From an uncultured Actinomycetes bacterium (GTDB lineage: Bacteria > Actinomycetota > Actinomycetes > Nanopelagicales > Nanopelagicaceae), in assembly GCA_903844585.1 (NCBI GenBank), contig CAIMUD010000182.1:1-15490 (forward strand): a DNA stretch of 15,490 nt, in the 5' to 3' direction. The notes beneath the pieces were generated by a model. It did no database searches. It was not told the origin of the DNA and saw nothing but the letters and a program-made list of their open reading frames with translations. Below, piece after piece: positions 1 to 7,012 of the stretch. The stretch's first letter is position 1, and every line of letters starts with the position of its first letter. The translations under genes were made by a program, and so were the position numbers.

Positions 1-1209
1 AGTTAAACGGAAACCAAAAATTCCGCGCTTACCTTTAACCGTGATTGAGGAATCAACATCTTGCATCACCAGTGCAATTACAGTTTTTTCACTCCAAGCT
101 CGAACATTTAGAAGTCGTGCAAGAATCTTTGGATTCTTTAGGAAAATTTTCCACCATTGCCTACGGCGATCACTTGGCGAGTGAGAATCAGTCATTATTG
201 TTTGAAGCAGTCCCATTGCATTGCTACCTTTGCCGTATCTCACTGGTTCGATATGCGTGTGTTCATCTGGGAAGAATGAAGATGTGATCGCGCTACCTTC
301 GCTGAAATCTATTTCTTTTGAATCCATCAGCGCACCAGTGAGGGCTTCGCTATTTGTACGAGATAACTCGCCTAAACGGCTCGAGATTTTAGGTAAGCGA
401 CCCTTTGCTTTTAATTTGTGAAGAAGCTTCTGGGTATTAAATGTTCCTGCAGCGACAACTAGTTCTTTTGCAAGGAATTCTTGTCGCCCTGCACGAATGA
501 TCCATTTACCATCTTCGCGTTGCCAGAATTCACTAACAGTTGTGCGTGGGAATACTTCTGCTCCAGCTTTTTCGGCAAGACCTAAGTAATTCTTTGGAAG
601 TGTGTTCTTGGCGTTGTGTCTGCAGCCGGTCATACATTCACCGCAATTTGTACATCCAGTTCGAACTGGACCAACGCCGCCAAAGAATGGATCTGACTTC
701 TTTATGCCGGGACCTTCTCCAAAATAAATACCAAGTGGTGCCATCTTGAATGAATGGCCAACGCCCATTTCTTGCGCAGCATGCTTCATCGCCGCATCGC
801 TATTTGAAAAGAATGGATTTTCAATAACACCAAGCATGCGTCGTGCTTGGTCATACCAAGGTGTTAGCTCGCTCTTCCAATCAGTAATGGAAGCCCACTG
901 CGGATCTTGAAAATATTTATCGCCAGGTTGATACAAGGTGTTGGCATAAACGAGTGAACCTCCGCCAACTCCTGCACCGCATAGAACCAATACATCTGGA
1001 AGAAAGTGAATGCGCTGGATTCCATGAAGTCCGAGTTTTGGCGCAAAAAGAAACTTATTTAGCCGCCAAGAAGTCTTTGGAAAATCAGAATCTTCAAATC
1101 TCTTTCCGGCCTCTAATATCCCGACGGAATAGCCTTTTTCAGTCAGTCGAAGCGCAGTAACCGAACCACCAAAACCAGATCCGATTACTACGACGTCGAA
1201 CTGTTTCAT
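1..1209 (-). CDS. GMC-family FAD oxidoreductase with cysteine cluster (C-terminus cut by window edge)
   Basis: The first 403 codons of a flavin-dependent alcohol/sterol-type oxidoreductase are visible and the reading frame runs off the left edge. Residues 10-15 (GSGFGG) form the FAD dinucleotide-binding glycine motif, followed by an E at the end of the second strand (ILEAG, 31-35). A glycine-rich stretch at 78-90 (GAGVGGGSLVYAN) is typical of the GMC/cholesterol-oxidase group. C186, C189, C192 and C196 form a CX2CX2CX3C cluster followed by RHNAKNTL, a ferredoxin-like pattern that some actinobacterial GMC oxidoreductases carry. The ATG overlaps the stop of the upstream saccharopine-dehydrogenase-like gene by four bases, so the two are co-transcribed. 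The substrate cannot be read from the sequence; a sterol or other secondary alcohol is a guess. Family is well supported, specificity is not. Confidence 0.88.
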   Translation of the reverse strand, partial: MKQFDVVVIGSGFGGSVTALRLTEKGYSVGILEAGKRFEDSDFPKTSWRLNKFLFAPKLGLHGIQRIHFLPDVLVLCGAGVGGGSLVYANTLYQPGDKYFQDPQWASITDWKSELTPWYDQARRMLGVIENPFFSNSDAAMKHAAQEMGVGHSFKMAPLGIYFGEGPGIKKSDPFFGGVGPVRTGCTNCGECMTGCRHNAKNTLPKNYLGLAEKAGAEVFPRTTVSEFWQREDGKWIIRAGRQEFLAKELVVAAGTFNTQKLLHKLKAKGRLPKISSRLGELSRTNSEALTGALMDSKEIDFSEGSAITSSFFPDEHTHIEPVRYGKGSNAMGLLQTIMTDSHSPSDRRRQWWKIFLKNPKILARLLNVRAWSEKTVIALVMQDVDSSITVKGKRGIFGFRLT

Positions 1210-2456
1210 ATCTTAAGAGTATTCAATTCTTCAACTGAGATATCGCTTGAATCTTCTTCGCGGATATTCCAAGAAGTTCCATAAGACTCTAAGAGATCCA
1301 AGAATGGTTTTGCTTCAAACCATTCTGGACCATTAACACCCTCAGGAACCCACGTACCTTTATGGATTAATTCCATAGCGATTACTGGATTAATAGCGGT
1401 CTGCCAAACAACGGCTTGATCTCCGTATTCAGACATTGACCACGCATTATCAACAACGTTATAGATGTAACAGGCATAAGGCTTTCCTTCTTTATTTAAA
1501 CCTCTAACAAGTGCACCAGCACAAGTCTTGCCCTTCATTCGCTCGCCAAGTGTTGCTGGATCTGGAAGTGATGCAGCAAGGAGATCTCGAGGTGAGACTT
1601 GGTGACCTTGAACGTCAACAGTCTCCTTGCGATCCATGCCGAGCATGTGAATTGTCTTGAGCGTTGTAATGAATTGCGCACCAAGCCCATACTTAAAGTT
1701 AACTTTCTTAGCGTCAACTTTCTGTGGAATTAGTACAACTTCTTCGTGCTCAACGTTTACACATTCAACAGGGCCTATTCCTTCTGGGAAATCAAAAGTT
1801 TCAATCTCACTAAATGGCTCAGTTGTGTACCAACCGCGTCCATCTTCCCAAACCAGCGGTGGATTCAGGCATTCTTCGATTGTTGTCCAGATTGAAAATG
1901 AAGGAGCAAAGTCTGCACCTTCAACAACCAAGTTTGATCCGTCTAAAACAGTGAGTGAATCAATACGGCTAAAGAGATGGTCAGATGCATAGCGCGCAAA
2001 GACATCGCTCATGCCTGGCTCAATTCCCATTCCAACGAGTGCGAAAATCTTTCGCTCACACCAATTCCAGTCACGAGCGAATTGCTCGTCGCCCAGCTTC
2101 ACACCAGTCTCTGAATTCGGATAGTGAGGATGTGGACGTGAAAGTGACATAGCCATATCCATGTAATTAACGTTTTCAATTTCACACGCTAAAAAGATTG
2201 GCATAACAAAACGCGGATCTACCGCGTTGATCACAATATCGGGATTGGCTTTACGAATCAGCGCACGTACATCCTCGAGTTCTGCAGCATTCACCTCCGC
2301 TGCGGAGAATCGTGAGTCATTTACTTTAGTTACGGCTGCTTCAGCACGTGACAGATTGCGGTCAGCAATAACCATCGACGTAATAAATTTTCTACGTGAT
2401 GCGATATTTGCGATTGCACTGCCAACGCCGCCTGCGCCAATAACGAGCGCTTTCAT
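1206..2456 (-). CDS. Saccharopine dehydrogenase-family NAD(P)-dependent oxidoreductase
   Basis: This 416-residue protein starts with a Rossmann motif (GAGGVG, residues 7-12) and an acidic residue at the second strand (IADRN), as in saccharopine and carboxynorspermidine dehydrogenases. The length and the C-terminal pattern (KGTWVPEGVNGPEWFEAKPFL) resemble carboxynorspermidine dehydrogenase at least as much as the shorter fungal-type saccharopine dehydrogenases; this comparison is from memory. The family forms or cleaves a secondary amine between an amino acid or polyamine and an oxo partner, so lysine or polyamine metabolism is likely. A clear ribosome site (GAGAGG, about six bases before ATG) supports the start. 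It leads a two-gene operon with the GMC oxidoreductase, which overlaps it by four bases. An inverted repeat lies 26-47 bases upstream of the ATG and may be an operator. The exact substrate is unresolved. Confidence 0.88.
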   Translation of the reverse strand: MKALVIGAGGVGSAIANIASRRKFITSMVIADRNLSRAEAAVTKVNDSRFSAAEVNAAELEDVRALIRKANPDIVINAVDPRFVMPIFLACEIENVNYMDMAMSLSRPHPHYPNSETGVKLGDEQFARDWNWCERKIFALVGMGIEPGMSDVFARYASDHLFSRIDSLTVLDGSNLVVEGADFAPSFSIWTTIEECLNPPLVWEDGRGWYTTEPFSEIETFDFPEGIGPVECVNVEHEEVVLIPQKVDAKKVNFKYGLGAQFITTLKTIHMLGMDRKETVDVQGHQVSPRDLLAASLPDPATLGERMKGKTCAGALVRGLNKEGKPYACYIYNVVDNAWSMSEYGDQAVVWQTAINPVIAMELIHKGTWVPEGVNGPEWFEAKPFLDLLESYGTSWNIREEDSSDISVEELNTLKI

Positions 2457-2481
2457 GGTGGCCTCTCAATATAAGTTACGC

Positions 2482-2503
2482 GTCATAATCGAATTACTAT
2501 GAC
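2482..2503. promoter_or_regulatory. Inverted repeat, possible operator upstream of the saccharopine dehydrogenase-like gene
   Basis: GTCATA, ten bases, TATGAC: two perfect 6-base arms separated by one helical turn centre to centre plus a little. It lies upstream of the minus-strand ATG at 2456 and next to the plus-strand promoter of the tRNA gene. The spacing fits a dimeric regulator, but no regulator gene is nearby and the site could be chance. Confidence 0.35.
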
Positions 2504-2507
2504 TGCT

Positions 2508-2536
2508 TTGTGAGCATAGGTTACCGCTCGTATAAC
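2508..2536 (+). promoter_or_regulatory. Sigma-70-type promoter for tRNA-Arg
   Basis: A -35 element TTGTGA (2508-2513), a 17-base spacer and a -10 element TATAAC (2531-2536) lie upstream of the tRNA. Four of six and five of six positions match the housekeeping consensus. Transcription would start near 2543, giving a 5' leader of about 25 bases that contains a short inverted repeat (AATACG at 2545-2550, CGTATT at 2555-2560). Confidence 0.6.
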
Positions 2537-2567
2537 CTTCTGCCAATACGTATGCGTATTTATGCAA

Positions 2568-2640
2568 GTCCCTGTAGCTCAGTGGATAGAGCAACCGCCT
2601 CCTAAGCGGTAGGTCGCCGGTTCAACTCCGGCCAGGGACA
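2568..2640 (+). tRNA. tRNA-Arg (anticodon CCU)
   Basis: The full cloverleaf folds: acceptor arms 2568-2574 (GTCCCTG) and 2633-2639 (CAGGGAC), D stem GCTC/GAGC, anticodon stem ACCGC/GCGGT around loop CTCCTAA with anticodon CCT at 2601-2603, and T stem GCCGG/CCGGC around TTCAACT. The discriminator is A2640 and the following bases are CAA, so the CCA tail is not encoded. It reads the rare arginine codon AGG. Confidence 0.97.
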
Positions 2641-2668
2641 CAAATTAATTTCAATTTAAAATATTTGA

Positions 2669-3508
2669 TTAAGAAAAAATTACTGTGCGATGACCAACGA
2701 CAAAGATTCGGTCCTCTGCATAAAGTTTTACCGCTTTTGCCAATACGCGACGCTCGATATCTCGTCCGAGAGCAATGAGCTCTTCAGGTGTCGATGAATG
2801 CGTTACATGTGCAACATCTTGTTCGATGATTGGGCCCTCATCTAAGTCAGCAGTTACAAAGTGAGCCGTTGCGCCAATAATTTTTACGCCACGATCATGA
2901 GCCTGGTGATAAGGCTTTGCACCTTTAAATCCAGGTAAGAAAGAGTGGTGAATATTAATAATTTTGCCAGGGAGTGAAGCGCAGAATTCTGAAGACAAGA
3001 CTTGCATATAACGAGCAAGCACCACAAAATCAATTTTGAGTTTCTTGATTTGTTCTTGAATTAGATTCTCTTGATCTGCTTTTGCAGAAGTTGCAACTGG
3101 AAGATACATAAATGGAATTCCGTGAGATTCAACTAAAGCACGAAGATCTTCGTGATTTGAAATCACCAGAGGAATTTCGATTGGAAGTTCGTTTAATTCG
3201 AGTAGGTACATTAGATCTCGAAGACAGTGGCTCTCTTTAGTTACAAGAATGAGTGCACGTGGTTTTTGATCTGTTGGTCGAATATGCAAAGCTGGAGAGA
3301 ATCGAGTTAATCCATCGCTTAAACTTGCAGTTGCGCGTTCGAGCCCCTGCGCGGATTCGAAACGTGTACGCATAACAAATGTATTTGTCGCGTGATCAGT
3401 GAACTGCTGATTCTCAATAATATTTCCATCGCAAGCTAAAACAGCGCTCGTCATCGCATGGACAATGCCTGGTTGATCTGCGCACTTAAGCGTTGCGATG
3501 AGGTCCAT
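2669..3508 (-). CDS. purU: Formyltetrahydrofolate deformylase
   Basis: PurU hydrolyses 10-formyltetrahydrofolate to formate and tetrahydrofolate in the cytoplasm, balancing one-carbon pools and supplying formate for purine synthesis. The 279 residues match the family length. Residues 1 to about 80 form an ACT domain (DQPGIV near the N-terminus), and the rest is a formyl-transferase fold with NIHHSFLP at 185-192 and DLDEGP at 221-226. N185, H187 and D223 occupy the positions of the formyltransferase catalytic triad. No purine-rich ribosome site precedes the ATG; instead TATTCT lies exactly six bases upstream, which suggests a leaderless mRNA. The gene converges on the tRNA-Arg gene, and the 28-base AT-rich gap between them has no convincing terminator. 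Confidence 0.95.
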   Translation of the reverse strand: MDLIATLKCADQPGIVHAMTSAVLACDGNIIENQQFTDHATNTFVMRTRFESAQGLERATASLSDGLTRFSPALHIRPTDQKPRALILVTKESHCLRDLMYLLELNELPIEIPLVISNHEDLRALVESHGIPFMYLPVATSAKADQENLIQEQIKKLKIDFVVLARYMQVLSSEFCASLPGKIINIHHSFLPGFKGAKPYHQAHDRGVKIIGATAHFVTADLDEGPIIEQDVAHVTHSSTPEELIALGRDIERRVLAKAVKLYAEDRIFVVGHRTVIFS

Positions 3509-3514
3509 CAGGAG

Positions 3515-3520
3515 AGAATA
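3515..3520 (-). promoter_or_regulatory. -10 element of purU, probably leaderless
   Basis: TATTCT on the minus strand, followed by six bases (CTCCTG) and the purU ATG. In actinobacteria TANNNT at this distance usually places the transcription start on the first base of the start codon. No clear -35 element is seen. Confidence 0.45.
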
Positions 3521-3551
3521 TCGGTTCAGCTCAAATTAAAAAAATACAGCG

Positions 3552-3557
3552 TACGAT
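3552..3557 (+). promoter_or_regulatory. Possible -10 element of the 39-residue ORF
   Basis: TACGAT lies nine bases upstream of the ATG at 3567, so transcription could begin two or three bases before the start codon. It is back-to-back with the purU promoter. There is no clear -35 element. Confidence 0.3.
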
Positions 3558-3566
3558 TGGAACACA

Positions 3567-3686
3567 ATGAGCAGCATATTCCCAAGCACAACTGATGACG
3601 AACGCGATCCTCGAGAAGATTCAACCGAGGAATCAAAACGGTTGGAAGAAATCAAAGGGGATAAGCCTCCCCACCACGACGATTAA
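3567..3686 (+). CDS. Possible small acidic hydrophilic protein (39 aa)
   Basis: An ATG-TAA frame of 39 residues beginning MSSIFPSTTDDERDPRED and ending KPPHHDD. It is strongly charged, with many D, E, K and R and few hydrophobic residues, no cysteines and no membrane segment, so it would be largely disordered. A weak GGAA precedes the ATG by about five bases, and a -10-like TACGAT lies just upstream. The stop codon directly abuts the stop of the convergent FmdB-like gene with no intervening base, so the frame fills the gap exactly, which favours a real gene in a compact genome. I recognise no family. Short acidic peptides can arise by chance, so confidence is moderate. Confidence 0.45.
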   Translation: MSSIFPSTTDDERDPREDSTEESKRLEEIKGDKPPHHDD

Positions 3687-3902
3687 TTATTCAGATTTTG
3701 CGGGCGTTGCAGGAGTTGCTGGTTTTGTGACTGAATCAGTTTTATAAAAACCTGATCCTTTGAATACAACTCCGACTGCTGAATAGACTTTACGAACTTC
3801 GCCCTTGCATTCTGGGCAAATAGTCAGTGGCTCATCTGAAAAAGACTGGACAGCTTCGAATGCGTGGTCGCAAGAATTACATGCATATTGGTAAGTAGGC
3901 AC
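3687..3902 (-). CDS. FmdB-family zinc-ribbon protein (Ruc-like)
   Basis: A 71-residue protein with two CX2C pairs (C8/C11 and C29/C32) forming a putative zinc ribbon, followed by the family signature GSGFYKTD at 49-56 and a short Pro/Ala/Thr tail ending KSE. The start is GTG, with GGAG a few bases upstream. M. tuberculosis Rv0991c, reported as the redox-regulated chaperone Ruc, belongs to this family and lies beside the 5-formyl-THF cyclo-ligase gene; here copC and copD-ctaG separate the two. A redox-sensitive chaperone role is therefore possible. The tail after the ribbon is short, so the disordered C-terminus of longer members is mostly missing. Family assignment is firm; function is inferred. 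Confidence 0.85.
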   Translation of the reverse strand: MPTYQYACNSCDHAFEAVQSFSDEPLTICPECKGEVRKVYSAVGVVFKGSGFYKTDSVTKPATPATPAKSE

Positions 3903-4004
3903 CTTGCTCCGCCCTTCATTCGAATATTTCTCAATTGGTTCTAAATTGGACTAGTGGTTAAGTCTAAGGAAGTGAGACGATAGAGGCGAATTGAAGGCCT
4001 ACAT

Positions 4005-4013
4005 AGGAAGAGG
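4005..4013 (+). promoter_or_regulatory. Ribosome binding site that decides the copC start
   Basis: AGGAAGAGG ends four bases before GTG 4018. It favours this start over the in-frame TTG at 3991, which has only a weaker GAGG. Confidence 0.6.
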
Positions 4014-4017
4014 ATCT

Positions 4018-4542
4018 GTGAAACTCTCATCAGCCGCACGCATTTTAGCGGTGCTGGGCATCGCTGTTTTAACGGTCGCGCCCGCCTCAGCCAACACTTT
4101 AGTTTCTACCAGCCCAGTATCTGGTGCAACTATTAAGACAGCACCGAGTGCAATCACAATTACAACTGAACTGCCATTGCTTGATGCAGGAAATGAAATA
4201 GTTGTAACCGATCCTTCTGGAGCACGCGTTGATGATGGAACTTTAACAATTGTCAATAACGAAATTGTTGCCGGTATGAAAGCAATTTCAGTCCCAGGTA
4301 TTTATAAAATTACTTATTCGTTGCTGGCAGAAAATGATGTGCCTCTCAATGGCAGTTACACCTTTAACTATTCAACGCCGGTCCTAGAAACCCCAACAGC
4401 ATCTCCAGAACCAACTACGCAAGGGAAAATTGCTGGCAATAATATTGGAACAAGTATTTTTGCAATTGTACTTTTATTACTTGCGGTACTTGTAACTTTC
4501 GGACTCGCCTTATATGCCAGAAGGTTATATAGAGACCGATGA
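4018..4542 (+). CDS. Secreted, membrane-anchored CopC-domain protein lacking usual copper ligands
   Basis: From GTG 4018 the product has 174 residues. Residues 1-25 form a signal peptide (K2, R8, hydrophobic core, ASA before the cut), then a CopC-type beta-sandwich domain (TSPVSGATI at 31-39; PLNGSYTF at 109-116), a Pro/Thr/Ser linker at about 122-134, and a C-terminal membrane helix at about 145-166 with an RRLYRDR cytoplasmic tail. CopC proteins bind copper outside the membrane and work with CopD. The mature N-terminus here is Asn rather than the ligand His, and the DGH motif before P(V/L)xGSxxF is replaced by NDV, so the usual Cu(II) ligands are not present. The stop overlaps the copD-ctaG start by four bases (ATGA), so the two are translationally coupled. 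An alternative start at TTG 3991 would add nine residues before the signal peptide. Confidence 0.85.
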   Translation: MKLSSAARILAVLGIAVLTVAPASANTLVSTSPVSGATIKTAPSAITITTELPLLDAGNEIVVTDPSGARVDDGTLTIVNNEIVAGMKAISVPGIYKITYSLLAENDVPLNGSYTFNYSTPVLETPTASPEPTTQGKIAGNNIGTSIFAIVLLLLAVLVTFGLALYARRLYRDR

Positions 4543-6431
4543 AACTATTAGCAGCGGGAATTACCACTGCAAATCCTCTGATTGACTCCTTATCTACTGT
4601 AAGTAGATTCATTTCAATCACAGCCAGTTTTGCAACTGTAGGCGCGCTCTTAGCTATGGGCTTTTTACTATTTGATAAAGGCGGATTCCTGGGATTAACA
4701 GCGCTAAAACTTCGGGTCGTCGCATCGGTTTCTGCTTTAACATGGTTTATTGCAAGCGCGGCTCTTGTCATAACAAGCGTTGCAAATATTCTCGGCACTT
4801 CACTAAGTGATGCTTTTGATTTAAATACACTTAGGTCTTTCTTAACGCAAGTAACACTTGGTCAATATATGTTCTTTCAAACGCTAGTGGCAGCGCTAGT
4901 TGCTGTTGCTGTTCTACCAATCAAAAAAACGGGTGGAGCAATCGCGCTCCTATTGCTTTCAATTATTGGAATAATCGCGCCTGTTTTTCAAAGCCACTCA
5001 GCATCTAGTGGTTCACACGCACTTGCTATCGGTTCACTAGCTATCCACGTTATAGCGCTAGCTTTTTGGGTAGGCGGCGTTATCGCAATTGCTCTCTTAG
5101 ATAACGCTGATAGATCGATTGCGCTACCAAGGTTTAGCGCATTAGCGCTCTGGGCTGCAATCGCGGTCGTCGCTAGCGGAAGTGCAAATGCATGGGCACG
5201 AATGAATTTTGCGGCGGCATGGGAAACGGGCTATGCAAAAGTATTAATTTCTAAGGTTTTATTAACGGCGATTCTTCTCTACTTTGGTTATGAGAATAGA
5301 AAGAACTTAGCGCGCAAAAATTCGATCGATATGAAGGCCCTAGTTCAACTTATCTTTGCAGAAGTTTTTGTAATGATTATCGCGACTGTTCTTGGTTCGT
5401 GGCTTTCTTCACACCAGAGCCCAACCCCAAAAATTGAACCAGCCTTTGATGCTGCAGTTGCTGTTGCTGGTATTTCTAATCCAGGAGCACCAAATTTATG
5501 GAAACTCCTAACGCTTTACGATCCTGACGCATTTATCTTGGGCGCCATCATCGTTGCTGTTGCACTTTATATTAAGGGTGTCCGGGTACTTAGTAAGCGT
5601 GGAGATTCATGGCCAGTTGGACGCACTGTTGCATTTGCTCTTGGGATTGCCGCGATTGATTTTGCAACAAGTGGCGGACTCGGTGTGTACGCAAAGTTTT
5701 CATTTGAATATCACATGATTGCTCACATGGTTTTGGGAATGATTGCGCCAATTGGAATTGTGCTTGGAGCACCAATAACACTTGCACTTCGCACACTGCC
5801 TATAGGGCGAAACCCCGAAGAAAGAGGGGTCAGAGGAACGCTCATTACTCTGATGCATTCAAAGACAACTTCACTAATCACAAATCCAGTTGTAGTTCTT
5901 GCAATTTTTGATGGTTCACTTTTTATCCTGTACTTCACCTCACTCTTCGGCGGAATGATGCAATCGCATGCAGGGCATCTCTTTATGAATGTACATTTCA
6001 TACTTGCAGGGATTCTCTTCTTCCATGTGATTATTGGCGTTGATCCGAACCCTAGAAAAGTTCCGCATATTGTGAGAATCGTTATCCTTTTTGCTGCGAT
6101 GAGTATTCATGCCTTCTTCTCAATTGCTCTTATCTCAACATCAACACTTCTTGATCAGGGTTATTACAAATCACTTGAAAGCCCATGGTTAGGAGATTTA
6201 CTTGCAGATCAACATGCAGGAGGATCAATTGGATGGGCCATGGGAGAAATACCAATTCTTCTCGCACTCGTTGCAACATTTATTCAATGGATGCGTGATG
6301 ATTCAAGAGAGGCAAAACGAATTGACCGCAATGAAGCGCGCTTAGCTGCTTCGGGTGAGCCAGATGAATTGGCTGAGTACAACCTTTATTTGTCTAGGCT
6401 AAATCAGCGTGATGAGAAAACTAGTTCTTAA
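4539..6431 (+). CDS. CopD-CtaG fusion: copper transport / cytochrome c oxidase assembly membrane protein
   Basis: A 630-residue polytopic membrane protein. Residues about 15-290 are a CopD domain (SHALAIGSLAIH at 159-170 followed by a WVGG motif at 177-180). Residues about 325-590 are a CtaG domain of the caa3 type, with H392 and H396 in FEYHMIAHMVLG, H477, H480 and H486 around QSHAGHLFMNVH, H496, and the late DQHAGGSIGWAMGE signature near 557-570. The same fusion is known in other actinobacteria, including M. tuberculosis Rv0102 at similar length. It likely moves copper across the membrane and delivers it to the Cu site of cytochrome oxidase. The start overlaps the copC stop by four bases. 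The 3' end overlaps the convergent cyclo-ligase gene by 11 bases, leaving no room for a terminator. Confidence 0.93.
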   Translation: MKLLAAGITTANPLIDSLSTVSRFISITASFATVGALLAMGFLLFDKGGFLGLTALKLRVVASVSALTWFIASAALVITSVANILGTSLSDAFDLNTLRSFLTQVTLGQYMFFQTLVAALVAVAVLPIKKTGGAIALLLLSIIGIIAPVFQSHSASSGSHALAIGSLAIHVIALAFWVGGVIAIALLDNADRSIALPRFSALALWAAIAVVASGSANAWARMNFAAAWETGYAKVLISKVLLTAILLYFGYENRKNLARKNSIDMKALVQLIFAEVFVMIIATVLGSWLSSHQSPTPKIEPAFDAAVAVAGISNPGAPNLWKLLTLYDPDAFILGAIIVAVALYIKGVRVLSKRGDSWPVGRTVAFALGIAAIDFATSGGLGVYAKFSFEYHMIAHMVLGMIAPIGIVLGAPITLALRTLPIGRNPEERGVRGTLITLMHSKTTSLITNPVVVLAIFDGSLFILYFTSLFGGMMQSHAGHLFMNVHFILAGILFFHVIIGVDPNPRKVPHIVRIVILFAAMSIHAFFSIALISTSTLLDQGYYKSLESPWLGDLLADQHAGGSIGWAMGEIPILLALVATFIQWMRDDSREAKRIDRNEARLAASGEPDELAEYNLYLSRLNQRDEKTSS

Positions 6432-6969
6432 AGCGCAAAATTAAATCTGGAGTTGCTGCTGCGCCCAGCGCAATATCGTGCGCCTCTCTGGGCAGATCAC
6501 TACCTGATATTTCATCTGGGTGAATTAGACCAATTTTCCATGCGCGAATAGAAGTTAGCGCCCGATCGTAATAACCGCCCCCTTGTCCTAGTCGATATCC
6601 GTTTCGATCAATGCGAAGCGCGGGAACAACAATCAGATCAATGACTTCAGTTGATTGAAGTACGTCACCCAGTGGTTCTAAAATTTTCTTATTTGATTTC
6701 AATTGTGATTCATCACCAGACCAAAAAACCCAATCAAGGTGCTGCCCATTAATGCGGGGGAGCAGTAACTTCTTACCGGCTTTTAGGATTCCAGCATTTA
6801 ACTCTTTAGTACTTGGTTCATCGCCATAAGAAATATAACTTGCAATAGTTTGGGCGGCGATAAATTCGGGTGTGGTTAGAAGATGAGTAAAAGTATGGGG
6901 GACGTACCTTTCATGGCGTTCATGACGGTAGCGAGTACGCAATTGATTCTTAATATCTTTATCACTCAT
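6421..6969 (-). CDS. 5-formyltetrahydrofolate cyclo-ligase
   Basis: The enzyme (MTHFS/YgfA family) uses ATP to convert 5-formyl-THF to 5,10-methenyl-THF, returning an inactive folate to the one-carbon pool. The 182-residue product has the N-terminal basic helix (KNQLRTRYRHER), a central ISYGDEPST segment, and the diagnostic RLGQGGGYYDR motif at 126-136. I chose ATG 6969 because GGGGA precedes it by about six bases and MSDKDIKNQLR gives the usual family N-terminus; the in-frame ATG at 6999 would add ten hydrophobic residues without support. It is divergent from glp, the position its relative (Rv0992c) holds next to galU-moeA1 in mycobacteria. With purU it is the second folate-interconversion gene here. 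Confidence 0.93.
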   Translation of the reverse strand: MSDKDIKNQLRTRYRHERHERYVPHTFTHLLTTPEFIAAQTIASYISYGDEPSTKELNAGILKAGKKLLLPRINGQHLDWVFWSGDESQLKSNKKILEPLGDVLQSTEVIDLIVVPALRIDRNGYRLGQGGGYYDRALTSIRAWKIGLIHPDEISGSDLPREAHDIALGAAATPDLILRFKN

Positions 6970-7000
6970 GCAAATCCCCAATAAGTAAGCCCGAAACAAG

Positions 7001-7006
7001 TATGGT
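7001..7006 (+). promoter_or_regulatory. -10 element of glp, probably leaderless
   Basis: TATGGT lies six bases upstream of ATG 7013, the same geometry as purU and pmt. This supports ATG 7013 over the in-frame GTG at 7007, which has no ribosome site. No strong -35 is evident. Confidence 0.45.
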
Positions 7007-7012
7007 GTGATT

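Noticed and set aside
1657..1992. 111-residue plus-strand frame
   Set aside because: It lies wholly inside the saccharopine dehydrogenase-like gene on the other strand and has no family features; a shadow frame.
2545..2560. AATACG-TATG-CGTATT repeat as an operator
   Set aside because: It lies downstream of the tRNA promoter in the 5' leader and is more simply a small leader hairpin removed on processing.
2568..2668. tRNA-Arg as an integration site of a mobile element
   Set aside because: No integrase, no duplicated tRNA 3' end and no foreign-looking genes are seen beside it.
2641..2668. Intrinsic terminator after the tRNA
   Set aside because: The stretch is AT-rich but contains no GC-containing stem followed by a T-run.
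3991..4017. TTG 3991 as the copC start
   Set aside because: GTG 4018 has a stronger ribosome site and yields a compact signal peptide; TTG is kept only as an alternative.
6970..6999. Upstream ATG 6999 for the cyclo-ligase
   Set aside because: It has no ribosome site; ATG 6969 has GGGGA at good distance and gives the family-like N-terminus.
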